Assembly (NCBI GenBank): GCA_019285755.1
Contig: CP079103.1
Coordinates: 2,232,001 to 2,296,000, forward strand
From: Chitinophaga sp. E66
Lineage (GTDB): Bacteria > Bacteroidota > Bacteroidia > Chitinophagales > Chitinophagaceae
Reading direction: 5' to 3'
Length of the DNA stretch: 64,000 nt
Shown one piece after another: positions 1 to 10,848 of the stretch. The translations under genes were made by a program, and so were the position numbers. The notes under the pieces were generated by a model that was not told where the DNA came from, did no database searches, and saw only the letters and a list, made by a program, of their open reading frames with translations. Numbering within the stretch: position 1 is the first letter of the stretch; every line of letters starts with the position of its first letter.

Positions 1-417
1 GGCGGGGCGTCAGGTCGCTCTGGGTAACCTGTCCGGCGTGCTTGTTAGGCACGTTGTCTATGTTTTGCAACAGGAGGTTGCATTTGCGGATGGTGCGGTA
101 GGTGTAGGCCCAGATATCGTCCGGGTTATCGTTCGGGTTCCAGGAGCCGTTCTGGTACTTCTCTACGGGCGTGCCGCCGAAGGAGTTGTCCAGCTCGTCG
201 GTACCGGCCCCGGTAGTGGAATTGCCGATGTCCATGAAGTTACCGGGCTTGGTGAAGGTGTACGCGTAGACGTCGGTGAGGAATTGATTGGTAAGATCGA
301 TGTCGCCGAAGACTTTCGTTTCGTCATAGTCCAGCTGCGGGGCCTGGTCCAGCACTTTTTGCAGGAGGCGCCGGCGATGCAGGCAACGAGCAGTATGTAT
401 GCGGATAATTTCTTCAT
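1..417 (-). CDS. SusD/RagB-family outer-membrane lipoprotein (N-terminal part)
   Basis: This is the N-terminal part of a SusD-like glycan-binding lipoprotein; the rest lies beyond the left edge of the window. The protein begins with a lipoprotein signal (MKKLSAYILLVACIAGASC) whose Cys would be lipidated. A single-base break at about 356 in an A run separates the signal from the body. In the restored frame the body reads FGDIDLTNQFLTDVYAYTF, then IWAYTYRTIRKCNLLLQNID, the N-terminal SusD pattern. SusD proteins sit on the outer membrane as the lid of a SusC channel, and the SusC gene lies 24 bases upstream in the same direction. The substrate cannot be told from the sequence. Confidence 0.85.
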
Positions 418-441
418 TGTTGATGGATTGCGGATCAGGAA

Positions 442-3400
442 TTAGAAACCAACGGTTGCGCCGAAATTGTAGATCTTCTGTTGCGGGTAGAAGGTACCGT
501 TGCCGGAGGGCGCTTCGGGATCGAACTGGAAGTCCTTCATATCTTTCATGTGCGTCCAGAGGTTTTGACCGTTCACATAGAAGCGGATGCCCTGCAGTTT
601 CATGCGGTTGACGATATACTTAGGCAGGCTATACCCGATCTCGAAATTCTTCAGGCGTACGTAGTCGGTTCTTTTGAGCCAAAAGTCTGACCCTACGGTG
701 TTGTTTGTATTAAGCGTGGCGTGGAGCGCGGGATAGGTGGCGGTGGCGGCAGTTTCCGGGGTCCAGCGACCGAGGTGTTTTTCGGTCACTTTCCCGTTGC
801 TGAAGAATTCGTATGCCGCAAATCCTTCCAGGCGGGTATAGGCGCCGAATGCTCCCTGGAAGAGGACGCTGAAATCGAATTGTTTGTAATGCACGCCGAA
901 GGAGGCGCCAGGGTATGGGTCGGGATGTCGGTACCCGCAATGGCCATCTGGTCGTTGGCATCGATCACCATATCGCCGTTCAGGTCGGCATATTTGATAT
1001 CGCCGGGGATCACCGTTCCGAACTGGGAAGCGCTCTTTTGGATGTCGTCCGCATTCTGGAAGAAGCCCAGAGATTTGTAACCGAAGTACTGGTTGATGGG
1101 ATGCCCGGTGCGCATAAGCCAGGGTACAGGCGGGGAGGCTCGTCGGTGTACACCACCTTGCTCTTCGTGAAGTTGAAGTTACCTTTACGTGATAGCCCCA
1201 GTTCTTATTCACCTCGTTCTGGTGGATCAGTTCCAGCTCAAAACCATGGCTCCTCGTTTCACCCATATTGATGGCCGGCAGGGGGCCGCCGTAAGTGGCT
1301 ACGATGGTGCCGGGGTGATGAGGATGTCTGTCACGTTCTTGGAGAACACGTCGAGGTTGACGCCCAGCTTGTCCCGGAAGAAGCGGGCTTCGAGGCCTCC
1401 GTTGAGGATCTTATGCTTTTCCCACGTAACGCTTTTGGTGCCTGCGGACCCTTCCGACAGGCCATTGATCCATACTTCGCCGTTCTGTCCGAAACTGTAG
1501 CCTGTGCCTGCCTGGTAGATGCTCTGCCAGAGGAAGCGGCGGCCGCCGATCTGGTCGTTACCCACCACGCCGTAGGATCCGCGCAGCTTCAGGTAATTGA
1601 GCCAGGATACGTCTTTCATGAAAGGTTCGCTGGTGAGGATCCAGCCTGCCGCTACGGAGGAAAGAACCCGAAGCGGGAGCCTTTCGGGAAGTTCTCGGAG
1701 CCGTCGTAGCGCCCGTTCACATCCACGAAATACTTGTTATCGTAGTTGTAGCTGAAACGGCTCATCACACCCTGTACAAAGAAGGGCTTGCCATATTGCG
1801 CTCCCTGGATCACCCGTTTGCGTTGGTTGTATAATACCATCCCTGTTACGTTGTGCTTGCGGAACTGGCGCTGGTAGTTGAGGAACAGCTCGAAATTGAG
1901 CGCATAGTTAGGAGAGCTGGATGCTTCGGTTATCGGTTCCAGGTTAGAGTCGTTCCCGAGCGACAGCTTAGAGGATTGTGTGACTTCGTCCCAGACATAC
2001 ATCCCGTATCCCTGCGTGCGGTTCATGCGATAGTTGAACGCGCGGTCGAAGGAATAATTGAGGCCGGCGCTCAGGCCCTGGGTAACGAAGTCCAGCTTGC
2101 GGAGGGCGCGGATGGTACCCTGCGCCGTACCGTCGAAGGTTTCGGTGTACCCCGTTCGGCTGAGGTCGCCGATGGGGTTCTGGGTGTGCGCGCCGGGTTG
2201 TGCGATCTTGCCGTCGGGCAGCAGCGCCAGGTAGGTTGGCTGGTACCAATACACCTGGCGTAACATATCCCCTTCAACGCCGGCGGTAGGCGCATGCTTG
2301 CTGGTAATGACGCCCGCGAGGTCAACAGCGATATTGAAGTCTTTTGAAAGCGCGATGTCGATATTGGAACGGAAGTTCCAGCGACGAAATACATCGCGCG
2401 TATCGTAGTCCGGGTTCTCGTATTTGCGGAGGATACCTTGTTGGTTGAGATATGCCGCCGATACGAAGTATTTTACCTTATCGTTGCCGCCGTTGATGCT
2501 CAGGTTGTAACGTTGGGTGGGGAGGTTTCGCGGAAGAGGAGGTTCACCCAGTCCGTATTCGGGTATTTCAGCGGATCGGAGCCGTCTTTATATTTCTGTA
2601 ACGCTTCTTCGGAGTACTGGGGAGAGCGGCCGTCGTTGGCCAGCGCCTCGTTATACAACATGGCATGGTTGTAGGAATCGAGGAACTTCGGCAGTTGCGT
2701 AGCCTGGTTAATGGCGTAGTTGGCGCTGAAGTCCACTTTAGGAGGGCCTGCCTTGCCACGGCGGGTCGTCACTACCACTACGCCGTTAGCGCCACGGATA
2801 CCGTACTGTGCGGTAGCGGATGCGTCTTTAAGCACGGTAATCGATTCGATTTCCTGCACGTCGATGTTATTCATGGTACGCTCCACGCCATCGATCAGGA
2901 TGAGGGGGAGTTATCTCCTGACGTAGAATAACCCCGGATGAGGATACGGGAATGATCGGCGCCGGGCGAGCCGCTGTTCTGCATGGCGATAAGGCCCGGC
3001 AGGCGGCCTGCAAGGGCGTTGGACAGGTTGGAGGCGGGGCTCTGTTTCAGCTCGTCGCCTGTCACCGTTACCAGCGATCCCACGATGGAGATTTTCTTTT
3101 GCTTGGTGTATCCTACCACCACCACTTCGTCCAAGCCGCCGGCGGTGTTTTTCATGATCACGTTCACCACCGTTTCGTTTTCCAGCGGCAGTTCCTGCTT
3201 TTCATAACCCACATAGGAAAATATGAGTACGGAGTTGGCTGGGGCAGTGATGGAGTATTTACCTTCAGCATCGGTTACCACGCCGGTGGAGGTGCCTTTC
3301 AGCTGCACGCTCACACCGATGAGCGCGGTGCCGCCGGCATCTGTCACCTTCCCGCTGATCACGTTGTTGCGGGGTGCGGCTTCGGCTTCCGTCTGCATAG

Positions 3401-3773
3401 ACTTGGGCAGGGGCACTTTAGAAGGGCGAACGGAGAAGTAGCGGTCTGTTTGACGAAACTCCAGTCCGGTGGCGTCTTTCAGATAGTTCAGGAGATTGAA
3501 AAGCGATTGGTTCTTCACCTGCAGCTTCACTGGTTGCCCGGCGTTGCAGGCAGCGGCATCGTAGAGGAAGCGGATGTCTGCCCGTTTTTCAATTTCGGCA
3601 AATACGCGTTCGAGCGGTAATTGTTCGTAGGGCAGGGAGATGTAAACTTTCTTGGTGTCTAATTCCTGGGCGCCGGCGCGTGCGGCCAGCGGTAACATGG
3701 AAATAAGAAACAACGCCGCCAGGAATAATTTGCGGGCAGTTCTCAGTGCGTAACATCGTGGAGCATGTTGCAT
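442..3773 (-). CDS. SusC/RagA-family TonB-dependent receptor with STN signalling domain (multiply frameshifted)
   Basis: This is an outer-membrane TonB-dependent importer of about 1,110 residues, the usual size for SusC proteins with an N-terminal extension. In order it has a signal peptide ending near AARAGAQ, an STN domain (YISLPYEQLPLERVFAEIEK), a carboxypeptidase-regulatory-like domain (ISGKVTDAGGTALIGVSVQL), a TonB-box-like stretch (LDEVVVVGYTKQKK), the plug (VLKDASATAQYGIRGANGVV) and the beta-barrel, ending FGATVGF. Frame breaks occur near 2908, 2517, 1655, 1303, 1170, 1130 and 910; restoring one base at each joins the pieces. The STN domain normally contacts a FecR anti-sigma factor, and FecR and sigma genes lie just upstream on the same strand. 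An in-frame ATG at 3813-3815 is an alternative start; I prefer 3773, closer to the hydrophobic core. Confidence 0.88.
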
Positions 3774-3912
3774 GTTTCTACATGGATTTTGGTTTGTATA
3801 CTTTGATACGGGCAATACAATTCCCCGCAGCGCATCGGCGCTGCCCGTGGGTTACGGATCGCAGGATGATTTGGTTTTTATGGTCCGGTAATATGCATAT
3901 GTCTTCCGTTCA

Positions 3913-4815
3913 TCATGGTTCCGTTATGGCCGGCGGCATGAGCCAGAGGGTATCGCCAGACAGCCGGTAGTGCACGTCGGCGATGTAGGCGATGTTGCGG
4001 ATAACGAATTCGCGGTCTTCTTTGGTGAATTCCCCGTTACCTGCCACTTCCGGTCATACAGCGCGCTGTCGGCCGTAATATGGATATTATAATAGTTCTT
4101 TAGTTTGGTCATGACTTCCTCCATTCCCGCGCGGTTGAAATACAACACGCCGCTGCGGTAGGCTTCCGGTGTGGCGGGCGTTACCGTCCGGGAAGCGCCG
4201 GCATATCCCAGGGCGTCTCCGGGCTTCAGGTACATGCTGTCGCGCTCGCGCGTCACTACCACCTTGCCATAGCGCAGCCATACTTTCACTTCTTCAGACC
4301 CCTCCGGCGCGCGCACTTCGAAGGAGGTCCCCAGCGCCGTGGTCTTCACTTTACCGCTTACGACCGTAAACGGGCTCCGGGCATTCCCCTTACTTCGAAT
4401 GCGCCCGTACCCGTCAGGTGCACGACGCGCTCGCCGTCTGCAAACCGGCGGGGAACCGCAGGGTAGAGGGCCCTTCCAGGAATACGACGGAACTGTCCGG
4501 CAACACGGTACGGAGCGATTGGCCAACCGCTGCCCGAACGGTCATGTCCCGCGGCTGGAGCATAAGCCGGAGGCCATACACGGCCGTGCCGGCCAGTAAA
4601 ACGGCAGCTGCGGCCACGCTAAGCCGGCGGAAGAAAAGGTAGCGTACCGGCCTGCGGCCCGCTTCGATCTTGCGCCAGATGGCGTCCCGGTCGCCCGGAA
4701 CCTCCGGATACCCGTCCGCTTCTCCGTCCTGCAACCACTCGGCTACACGGTCCAGTTCGGCGTCTGTACAACGGCCGCTGGTGAATCTGTCGATGATGTC
4801 TTTAGATAATTGCAT
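3913..4815 (-). CDS. FecR-family anti-sigma factor
   Basis: This is an inner-membrane anti-sigma factor of about 300 residues. The N-terminal cytoplasmic part (residues 1-70) begins MQLSKDIIDRFTSGRCTDAE. One transmembrane segment follows (RRLSVAAAAVLLAGTAVYGL), then a periplasmic FecR domain (VFLEGPSTLRFPAG; KVKTTALGTSFEV) and a C-terminal part with VLYFNRAGMEEVMTKL. Breaks lie near 4425 and 4037; correcting the latter gives the natural end WLMPPAITEP. The gene lies between the sigma factor and the SusC receptor. In this family, ligand binding to the receptor STN domain releases the sigma factor through FecR, so it probably controls the downstream SusC/SusD genes. Confidence 0.88.
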
Positions 4816-4874
4816 GGCTGTTCAGGGAGTCCCCTGTATATAAGTTCCTTTTAAAAGGGAATACCTAAATGTTT

Positions 4875-5423
4875 TTAAAATATTTTTCTAAATAGTGCCG
4901 GAATGGTGGCGGAGAATTCCAATAATGCCACGAGGAGCGATTGGCTGAGGGCGCGGAGGGCACGGGAGACGTGGTATTCGACCGATTTTACGGACAGCCC
5001 GGTGCGGTCGGCGATTTGCTGGTAGGTGAGGCCTTCTTCCCGGTTCATGAGGTAGATGGCGCGGGTTTTCTCGGGGAGCGATTCGAGGGTCTTGTGTGCC
5101 ACGGCACGGATTTCCTTTACTTCGAGCGGGCGCTCGGGCTCGGAATGGCGGTGGTGTTCCTGCAGGGTGTCTACCATGCCCAGGAGCGCCTGGTCCATTT
5201 TCCGCTGACGGATAAGATATTTAAGGGAGAGGTTCTTGGCGGCGCGGACGAGGTAGTGGTCCATATTCTCAATTGCCGACCGGTCGCGGTTGTTCCACAG
5301 TGAGATGAAAACCTCCGTCACCGTGTCTTCCGCAGCCTCGCGCGATCCGATGGTAAAGTAGCAGATACTGTATAACCTGGACCAATACCGTTCATATGTA
5401 GCCCTGAAAAACGCTTCGTCCAT
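4875..5423 (-). CDS. ECF RNA polymerase sigma factor (RpoE/FecI type)
   Basis: This intact 182-residue protein is an extracytoplasmic-function sigma-70 factor. Region 2 is at residues 5-75 (YERYWSRLYSICYFTIGS, then DTVTEVFISLWNNR), and region 4 with its helix-turn-helix is at about 110-165 (LPEKTRAIYLMNREEGLTYQ, then IADRTGLSVKSVEYHVSRAL). It matches the group of Bacteroidota sigma factors paired with FecR and SusC/SusD. The FecR gene starts 59 bases downstream. The likely targets are this SusC/SusD locus; I infer that from gene order and saw no matching operator. Confidence 0.93.
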   Translation of the reverse strand: MDEAFFRATYERYWSRLYSICYFTIGSREAAEDTVTEVFISLWNNRDRSAIENMDHYLVRAAKNLSLKYLIRQRKMDQALLGMVDTLQEHHRHSEPERPLEVKEIRAVAHKTLESLPEKTRAIYLMNREEGLTYQQIADRTGLSVKSVEYHVSRALRALSQSLLVALLEFSATIPALFRKIF

Positions 5424-5527
5424 TATTTGATTCCCATGTCAGTGGAATAGGCCCTCCGGACAATACTAGCACTATTTTTAAGATTTCCTAGTGCCGGGGA
5501 ATCCATACATTCGTGAAAACAACCTGT

Positions 5528-5986
5528 ATGAAGCTGCCCTGTATCATCACCCTGATCCTCCTGTCTGCCGTGTCTCTTCAGGCGCAAACCAGTCCATCCG
5601 CCTACGATAAGCAGCTGGCCGATTCCCTCGGCGCGGATCCTTATGGCATGAAGTATTATGTGCTGGTCATCCTCAAAACCGGCCCCCGGCCTGCTGATAA
5701 CAAGGATACCGTTGCCGCGTTGTTCAAGGGGCATATGGAGAATATCGGCCGCCTCGCCAAATCCGGCAAGCTGACGGTGGCGGGCCCTATGGGGAAGAAT
5801 GACCGTAACTGGCGCGGGATCTTCATTCTCAACGTAAGCAACCTGGAGGAGGCGCAGGCGCTCCTGAAAACGGACCCGGCCATAGCGGGCGGGCTGCTCG
5901 AGGCGGACTGCCTCCGGTGGTACGGATCGGCGGCTCTGCCGATGTACCTGCCGTATCATGAAAAGGTACAGGAGAAAGGGTTTTAA
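5528..5986 (+). CDS. secreted YciI-like (YCII-related) protein
   Basis: This intact protein of about 152 residues has a signal peptide (MKLPCIITLILLSAVSLQAQ) followed by a YCII-like ferredoxin-fold domain. Typical features are YYVLVILKTGPRP, the segment HMENIGRLAKSGKLTVAGPM and GIFILNVSNLEEAQALL. The family is small and mostly uncharacterised, and some members are linked to dehydrochlorinase-like activity. I chose ATG 5528 because it gives a compact signal peptide; an in-frame GTG at 5513 would add five residues. The gene converges on the LytTR regulator, with which the restored stop codons overlap by about three bases. Confidence 0.8.
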   Translation: MKLPCIITLILLSAVSLQAQTSPSAYDKQLADSLGADPYGMKYYVLVILKTGPRPADNKDTVAALFKGHMENIGRLAKSGKLTVAGPMGKNDRNWRGIFILNVSNLEEAQALLKTDPAIAGGLLEADCLRWYGSAALPMYLPYHEKVQEKGF

Positions 5987-6748
5987 CCCCGGAAGGCAGG
6001 CGCCCTTCCAGCCAGCTCCTGAAGTCGTTAACGCGTTCCCGGCTGATGATGACGTCTTCTGAGGCGGCCGGCTCCAGCTGAAGGATGAAGCGGCTGTTGT
6101 AATAGGTCATGATCTTTTTGATACCGTCTATCTGCACGATGTATTGGCGGTTGATCCTAAAGAACTGGTGCCGGTCCAGGAGCTTCTCCATCTGGTCCAG
6201 GGAATAATCGAGGGGGAGGCGCTGGCCTTCGAACGTCACCGCCCAGGTGACGCCTTTGGCAAATTGCAGCCAGGCAATATCTTTCGCTTTTACGTAAATC
6301 AGTTGGTTATTGAGCCGGCCTATGAACCGTGCATGGTCGCGGCGGAGGAACTCTTCGGCAATCCCGGCGATGTCCAGCCGGTAGGGTTGCGCCGGCCGGA
6401 ACTGCTCGAACTTGTCTAACGCCTGTTGCAGTTCTTTCTGGTCGATGGGTTTCATCAGGTAGTCGATACTGTTGAGCTTAAAAGCCTGCAGGGCAAATCC
6501 GTCATATGCGGTGGTGAAGATGATGGGCGTTCGCACTGGGCCTGGCTGAACATCTCGAAACAGTTGCCATCCGATAACTGGATGTCCATGAACATCAGGT
6601 CGGCAGGATGGTCTTCCCGCATCCATTGCAGGCCTTCGGTCACGGAGGCGATCACGCCGGTGATCTCGATGTCGGGCCGGCACTGCCGCAGCAACTGCGA
6701 CAACCGCTCCGCGTTATGCATCTCATCTTCGAATATCGTTACTTTCAT
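5983..6748 (-). CDS. LytTR-family response regulator
   Basis: This is a two-component regulator of about 255 residues. The N-terminal receiver domain (MKVTIFEDEMHNAERLSQLL) has the phospho-acceptor region ADLMFMDIQLSDGNCFEMF and continues as PIIFTTAYDGFALQAFKLNS. The C-terminal LytTR DNA-binding domain includes DKFEQFRPAQ, QLIYVKAKDIAWLQ and DRHQFFRINRQYIVQID. A break near 6535 splits the receiver domain. The uncorrected frame runs to 5829 through the opposite-strand gene; restoring one G in the run at 5987-5990 gives a stop at 5983, which is more plausible. It overlaps the sensor kinase gene by four bases, as expected for translationally coupled partners. Confidence 0.87.
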
Positions 6749-7802
6749 GGGAGGATGACCGGTATTTTAACGGTGAAAGTATCAGCAGAAGGGATCACTT
6801 CGATCCCTCTTCCGATGGCCAGTTCGTAGCGCTTATGGATATTTTCCAGCCCGATGCCGGAAGGTGTTTCCGGGTGGAGCCGCGTGCGCAACTGGTTGGT
6901 GACGACCAGCGAATCGCCTTCGCTTTTCAATTCTATCAGTAAAGGGTCGTTCGCGGAGAAGCGGTTATGCTTGATCGCGTTCTCCACCAGCAACTGCAGC
7001 GTAGCCGGAGGGATCAGTCCTTTTAGCTTCACCGCCTCATCGATCTCCGCATGGAAACGGATGCTGCTCTGGTGGCGGATGCGGATGAGGAAAGGTATGA
7101 CTCCAGGAAATCCAGTTCGGTACGGATAGGCACCAGGTTCTCGAATTTCTTGTCGAGGATGTATCGGTATGTTTTAGCCAGCTGGGTGATGTAATCCGCT
7201 GCCAGGTCGGGGCTTTTGTACACCAGGTTGGTGAGCACGCTGAGGAGTTGAAGAAGAAATGCGGATCGATCTGGTTGCGGAGGGCGTCGTATTTGGCCTG
7301 GATGTTCTCCCGCATGAGGCGTTCTGTCTGCAACTGGTTTTCTTTCCAGGCCTTGTAGTAATACATGATGCCATTGACGGTGAGCAGCAGCAGGTAAAAG
7401 ATCCAGTGCCGAAGATGAGATCCCAGCTGAAACGGCTCACGCTTTGCCAGGCTTCGAAGCGGTGGAAGAAGAGGATATCGAAAAGGGCGTACGTCAACCC
7501 GAAACCATACGCGGCTACCAGTCCATATGCCAGGAGCCAGGCCGCCAGAGGAAGAACTTGCGTTGGGTGAACTTCGGGGCTGCCCATCCCGCTACTTCCA
7601 CGGCGCCTTGCCAGACGAGCAGGCCATACAGGACATACACGATGCTGAACATATGGCCGCGGAGGTTGAAGATGGTCAGGTCGGCGATGAACGACTGGTC
7701 AAACGATTTGAAGATGGTGGAAATGAGGTAGAGGATCACGATCCGCACCAGCAGGCGGGCGTATTTGCTGGAAAAATATTTGTCGTACGAATTAACTTCC
7801 AT
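6745..7802 (-). CDS. LytS/YehU-type membrane sensor histidine kinase
   Basis: This is the partner kinase of the LytTR regulator, about 350 residues after correction. The N-terminal half carries several hydrophobic segments (ARLLVRIVILYLISTIF; SIVYVLYGLLVWQGAVEV; AWLLAYGLVAAYGFGLTYAL). Next comes the His_kinase domain with the phospho-acceptor motif QIDPHFFFN, then FENLVPIRTELDFLESYL, and the ATPase part ATLQLLVENAIKHNRFS with GIGLENIHKRYEL. Breaks lie near 7545, 7395, 7250 and 7100. The N-terminal segments show no recognisable ligand-binding domain, so the signal is unknown. Confidence 0.86.
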
Positions 7803-7811
7803 GGGCTGTCT

Positions 7812-8793
7812 TTAAAAATAGTCATTTTCCTTCAACCAGGCGCAGGCGTCCGTCACCGCGCGTTTAGCGGAAACATACCGCATGCCCAGTTCCCGTTCAG
7901 ATTTGCGGCCCGAATAATAGTTCCCCATGCACAGGAGCCTCGCTGTCGTATTATTGAGCTTCGGCCGGCGGCCGGTGACGCTTCCTGCCAGGGAGCCTAT
8001 CATGCCGCCCAGCCGCAACGCCCATGACGGAACGGTAAGCAACCAGGGCTTCCTGCCGGTTGCCTGGCCGACGATGCGGAAGAATTCCCGGTACGTGAGG
8101 TTCTCGCCGGCCAGCAGGTAACAATCGCCCGGTTTTCCTTTTTCGATCGCCTGGGCAATGCCGCGGCATACATCGGCCACATGCACGAAGTTTTTCCCGC
8201 CAGGCGGGCACCATACCATCGGCGACCTTATACCATGCAGGAGGAGCCTGCCGCTGCTGCGAACGTCGTATGGCCCGATGATGAATGTAGGATTGACGAC
8301 AACTGCCGGCAGACCGTGTTTCTCTACCTGTTCCAGTATATACTGCTGCGCGAGGTACTTGCTGTTGATATACCCTGATCCGGCGGAGAATAAGGAGAAC
8401 CCCGCCAGTTCGTTCCCGGGCTCTTTCTTCGTGCCATGGCCCAGGGTGTTGGCGGTGCTTACATAAATGAGTTTGCGCACGCTCCGGGCCCGGCAGGCCT
8501 CCGCGATATGCACGGTGCCGGTGAAATTGACGCGTTCGTATTCTTCGAAGGAAATGCCCCATTGCCCGGTGATGCTGGCCGCATGCACCACATACTCGCA
8601 GCCGGCCACGGCGTTGCTCACCGCTAAGGGATCGTTGATGTCGCCATGGAACAGCTCCGCCGGTATGTCCGCCAATGTGCGCAGGTTCGCCGTTGGGCGC
8701 ACGAGCAGTCGCAGGTCATGCCCCAGGCGGTACAGCTCGCGGGTCAGGTTGGCGCCAGGAGGCCCGAGGCGCCGGTGATGAGTATCTTGCTCA
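7812..8793 (-). CDS. NAD-dependent epimerase/dehydratase family protein (extended SDR)
   Basis: This is an extended short-chain dehydrogenase of about 327 residues, closest by eye to 3-beta-hydroxysteroid or dihydroflavonol-reductase-like members. It starts MSKILITGASG, the Rossmann glycine motif, then reaches a break near 8762 (one G missing) and resumes ANLTRELYRLGHDLRLLVRP. Also visible are YVVHAASITGQWG, STANTLG and the catalytic YxxxK in GYINSKYLAQQ. The uncorrected 565-codon frame that joins this gene to the SDR upstream is an artefact of two missing bases. After correction its ATG overlaps the SDR stop as ATGA. The substrate is unknown; the operon with a START-domain gene suggests a lipid or sterol-like molecule. 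Confidence 0.85.
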
Positions 8794-9577
8794 TATGCTG
8801 TACTGCATTTCTTTTTTACTTCCCGGGAAATGAGCCTTAGGCGCAATGTGCCCGGCATGAGCTGCATAAGGAAATGGCTGATCCGGTTGGCGATACCAGG
8901 GATAATCACTGGCTGCCCCGTCAGTGTGAGACGTATAGCTACGCGGGCTATCTGGTGCGTGGGCAGCAACCCGAGCCTTGCCTTCAGTCCCTGGCCAATG
9001 ATCCTCCGTGCCGTTCCGGAATTGGTAAGGATGGGGCCGGGGCAGGCCACGCTGACCGATAGCCCCGTACCCGCGAATTCCTCCCGAAGCCCCAGCGAAA
9101 ACGAAGTGATGAACGCTTTCGAAGCGGGGTAAACGGTTTTATATGCAATGGGTGTGAAGGCGGCCATGCTGGAAATGTTGAGGATGTGGCTCCGCTCATG
9201 CTGCAGCAGGTGAGGGATCATCATCCTGGTCAGCAGGGCCGTTGTCCGCACATTCAGTTGGATGATCCGGTCTATCTGGTCAATGGTCGTTTCCGCGATA
9301 TTCGCCGTACCGCCGATGCCGGCGTTGTTGATCAGGAAATCTACCGGGAATGCGGAGAGGATTTCCGGCAGGTGATATTGCAGCTGCTCCACATCCGTCA
9401 GATCGAATTCGAAAGCCCTTGCATCTACCGGGAATTCATCCATGATATGCCGCGCCAGCGAGGGCGCCTGGCCGCCGGGGAGCGCTATCAGCACTACGTT
9501 CATGCCCATCCTGGCGCATTGGATGGCAAAGGCTTTTCAAGTCCGGCGCCTGCGCCGGTGATCAGTGTGTAAGTCAT
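8790..9577 (-). CDS. SDR family NAD(P)-dependent oxidoreductase
   Basis: This is a classical short-chain dehydrogenase of about 262 residues. The restored start reads MTYTLITGAGAGLGKAFAIQ, giving the TGxxxGxG cofactor motif; one G is missing near 9538. Further motifs are FDLTDVEQL, the LINNAGIGG loop, a Ser in ILNISSMAAFTP and the catalytic YPASK. Restoring one A in the A run near 8818 ends the protein in KKEMQYSI with an ATGA overlap onto the epimerase gene. Its own start overlaps the stop of the START-domain gene in the same way, so the three genes form one translationally coupled operon. Confidence 0.88.
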
Positions 9578-10169
9578 TGTTCTGCGAGGTGTTTGAATTG
9601 TGTCATGGTTTTAACGAGGTTCGAATGGACGATAGGGTCTGCCGCCCATCGGGGAGTTTGCGGTTCCGGTGGGTAGTAATGAAATACTGTACCTGCACCT
9701 GCCCTGAATGCCGCGGTTCCAGCAGCCATTTGCCCCGCACGCCGGTGAGCCTGGTCCGTCCTTCGGCGGGAGGGAATGCCGGGTGTTGTGTGCTTTCGAA
9801 GCGGATTTCCAGCGGGTTCTCCTGGTGGAAAGACAGGCAGCAGTCCTGATCTTCGAACGGCCATGGGATAGCGTACCGGATATAGTTGATCCAGTGGTCG
9901 GGCTCAGTGGCGGGCAGCACTTTGTACTCCCGCGCGGAGGGGTTCCAGCCGGGGCCGCGCTGCGGGTCGCGCAGCAGGCGGATGATGGCGGGCGTTTGCG
10001 CCTTTACCAGGAAAACGGCCTTCAGCTCGCGTACGGCCGCATCGCCCTCGCCGATCCAGCGCTCGTAGAGGAATATATCGCCGGATTGCTTTACCAGCCG
10101 GAAATCGGCCGCCCGCAGCGCCGTAATGGTCAGCAGTTGTATCATGAGGAGGAAGCTGGTCAGTTTCAT
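9574..10169 (-). CDS. secreted START-domain (lipid-binding-like) protein
   Basis: This protein of about 198 residues has a signal peptide (MKLTSFLLMIQLLTITALRA) and a START-like domain. Typical segments are LYERWIGEGDAAVRELKAVF, WNPSAREYKVLPA, YIRYAIPWPFEDQDCCLSF and the C-terminal VQVQYFITTHR. A break near 9660 changes the tail; the restored end is NLVKTMTQFKHLAEQ. START proteins bind hydrophobic ligands in a deep pocket. It is first in an operon with two SDR-type oxidoreductases, so it may present a lipid-like substrate to them; that link is inference. The start at 10169 gives a clean signal peptide; an upstream ATG at 10187 is less likely. Confidence 0.8.
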
Positions 10170-10370
10170 AATCGGGTGATTTATCACAAAACTCGCCTGC
10201 CGCTTCCGCTAACCCTCCAATTTATCCATGAGTTGCAGGATCAGGGCCTTGAGTTGTGGATTTCCGGGAAAGCGGGGAGCCGATTGTGGCAATTATGCTA
10301 CACGAAGCCAATCCGCCTGCGGCCGTTACTCCATGGCACGGTTCTTTCGCCCCAATTCAAAAATACTGTC

Positions 10371-10837
10371 ATGAAAAAGAACCCGGAATCCCAGATGCAA
10401 GGCGCAACGATCCGTTGCCAGAATCCGAGGAGACGACGATAGACCTCCCGGAAGTGAAAGATATCCCCGGACAGGAACACATCCATGTTCCGCCCGCAGG
10501 CGAAATGGCCGATACCACCGCGTCATCGGCCGATGAAGAAGGAGAAGGCTTGTTAGACGAAGAAGATGATGATGATGATCTCGACCTGGAAGGCGAGGAC
10601 AACGTGTCCGACCTCGAACGGGATTTATTAGACGATGCCGCCACCTCCGATCCGGACTATGAAGACGAACAGCGAATGCGCGGCGCGCAACCGGATAACA
10701 CGGACGAGGATGGCGACCTTCTCAATGAAGACGACGAGCTGGACGTGCCCGGCAGCGAAGACGATGACGAACAGGAAGACATCGGCGCCGAAGACGAAGA
10801 AAACAACGAGTTCAGCGTCGATAAAAACAGCGACTAA
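10371..10837 (+). CDS. highly acidic, probably disordered protein of unknown function
   Basis: I do not recognise a family. The likely start is ATG 10371 (MKKNPESQMQ), followed within some 30 bases by a break into the frame NDPLPESEETTIDLPEVKD. The body is dominated by Asp and Glu, with runs such as DEEDDDDDLDLEGED and EDDDEQEDIGAEDEE, and ends FSVDKNSD. It has no signal peptide, no membrane segment and almost no aromatic or hydrophobic core, which points to intrinsic disorder. Similar acidic proteins exist in Bacteroidota without known function. A small membrane protein gene follows 11 bases later and is probably co-transcribed. Confidence 0.6.
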
Positions 10838-10848
10838 AATTTACTTAT

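Noticed and set aside
442..3773. SusC gene as a true pseudogene
   Set aside because: Seven frameshifts would suggest decay, but no in-frame nonsense codons remain after correction and the neighbouring housekeeping-type genes show the same kind of break.
5829..5982. Apparent C-terminal extension of the LytTR regulator through the YciI-like gene
   Set aside because: The extension is Pro/Gly/Arg-rich antisense of a well-supported gene, and one restored G gives a natural stop at 5983.
7812..9509. A continuous 565-codon minus-strand frame that looks like a dual dehydrogenase fusion
   Set aside because: Restoring one A near 8818 and one G near 8762 separates it into an SDR and an epimerase with a classic ATGA overlap, and both proteins then have complete N-termini.
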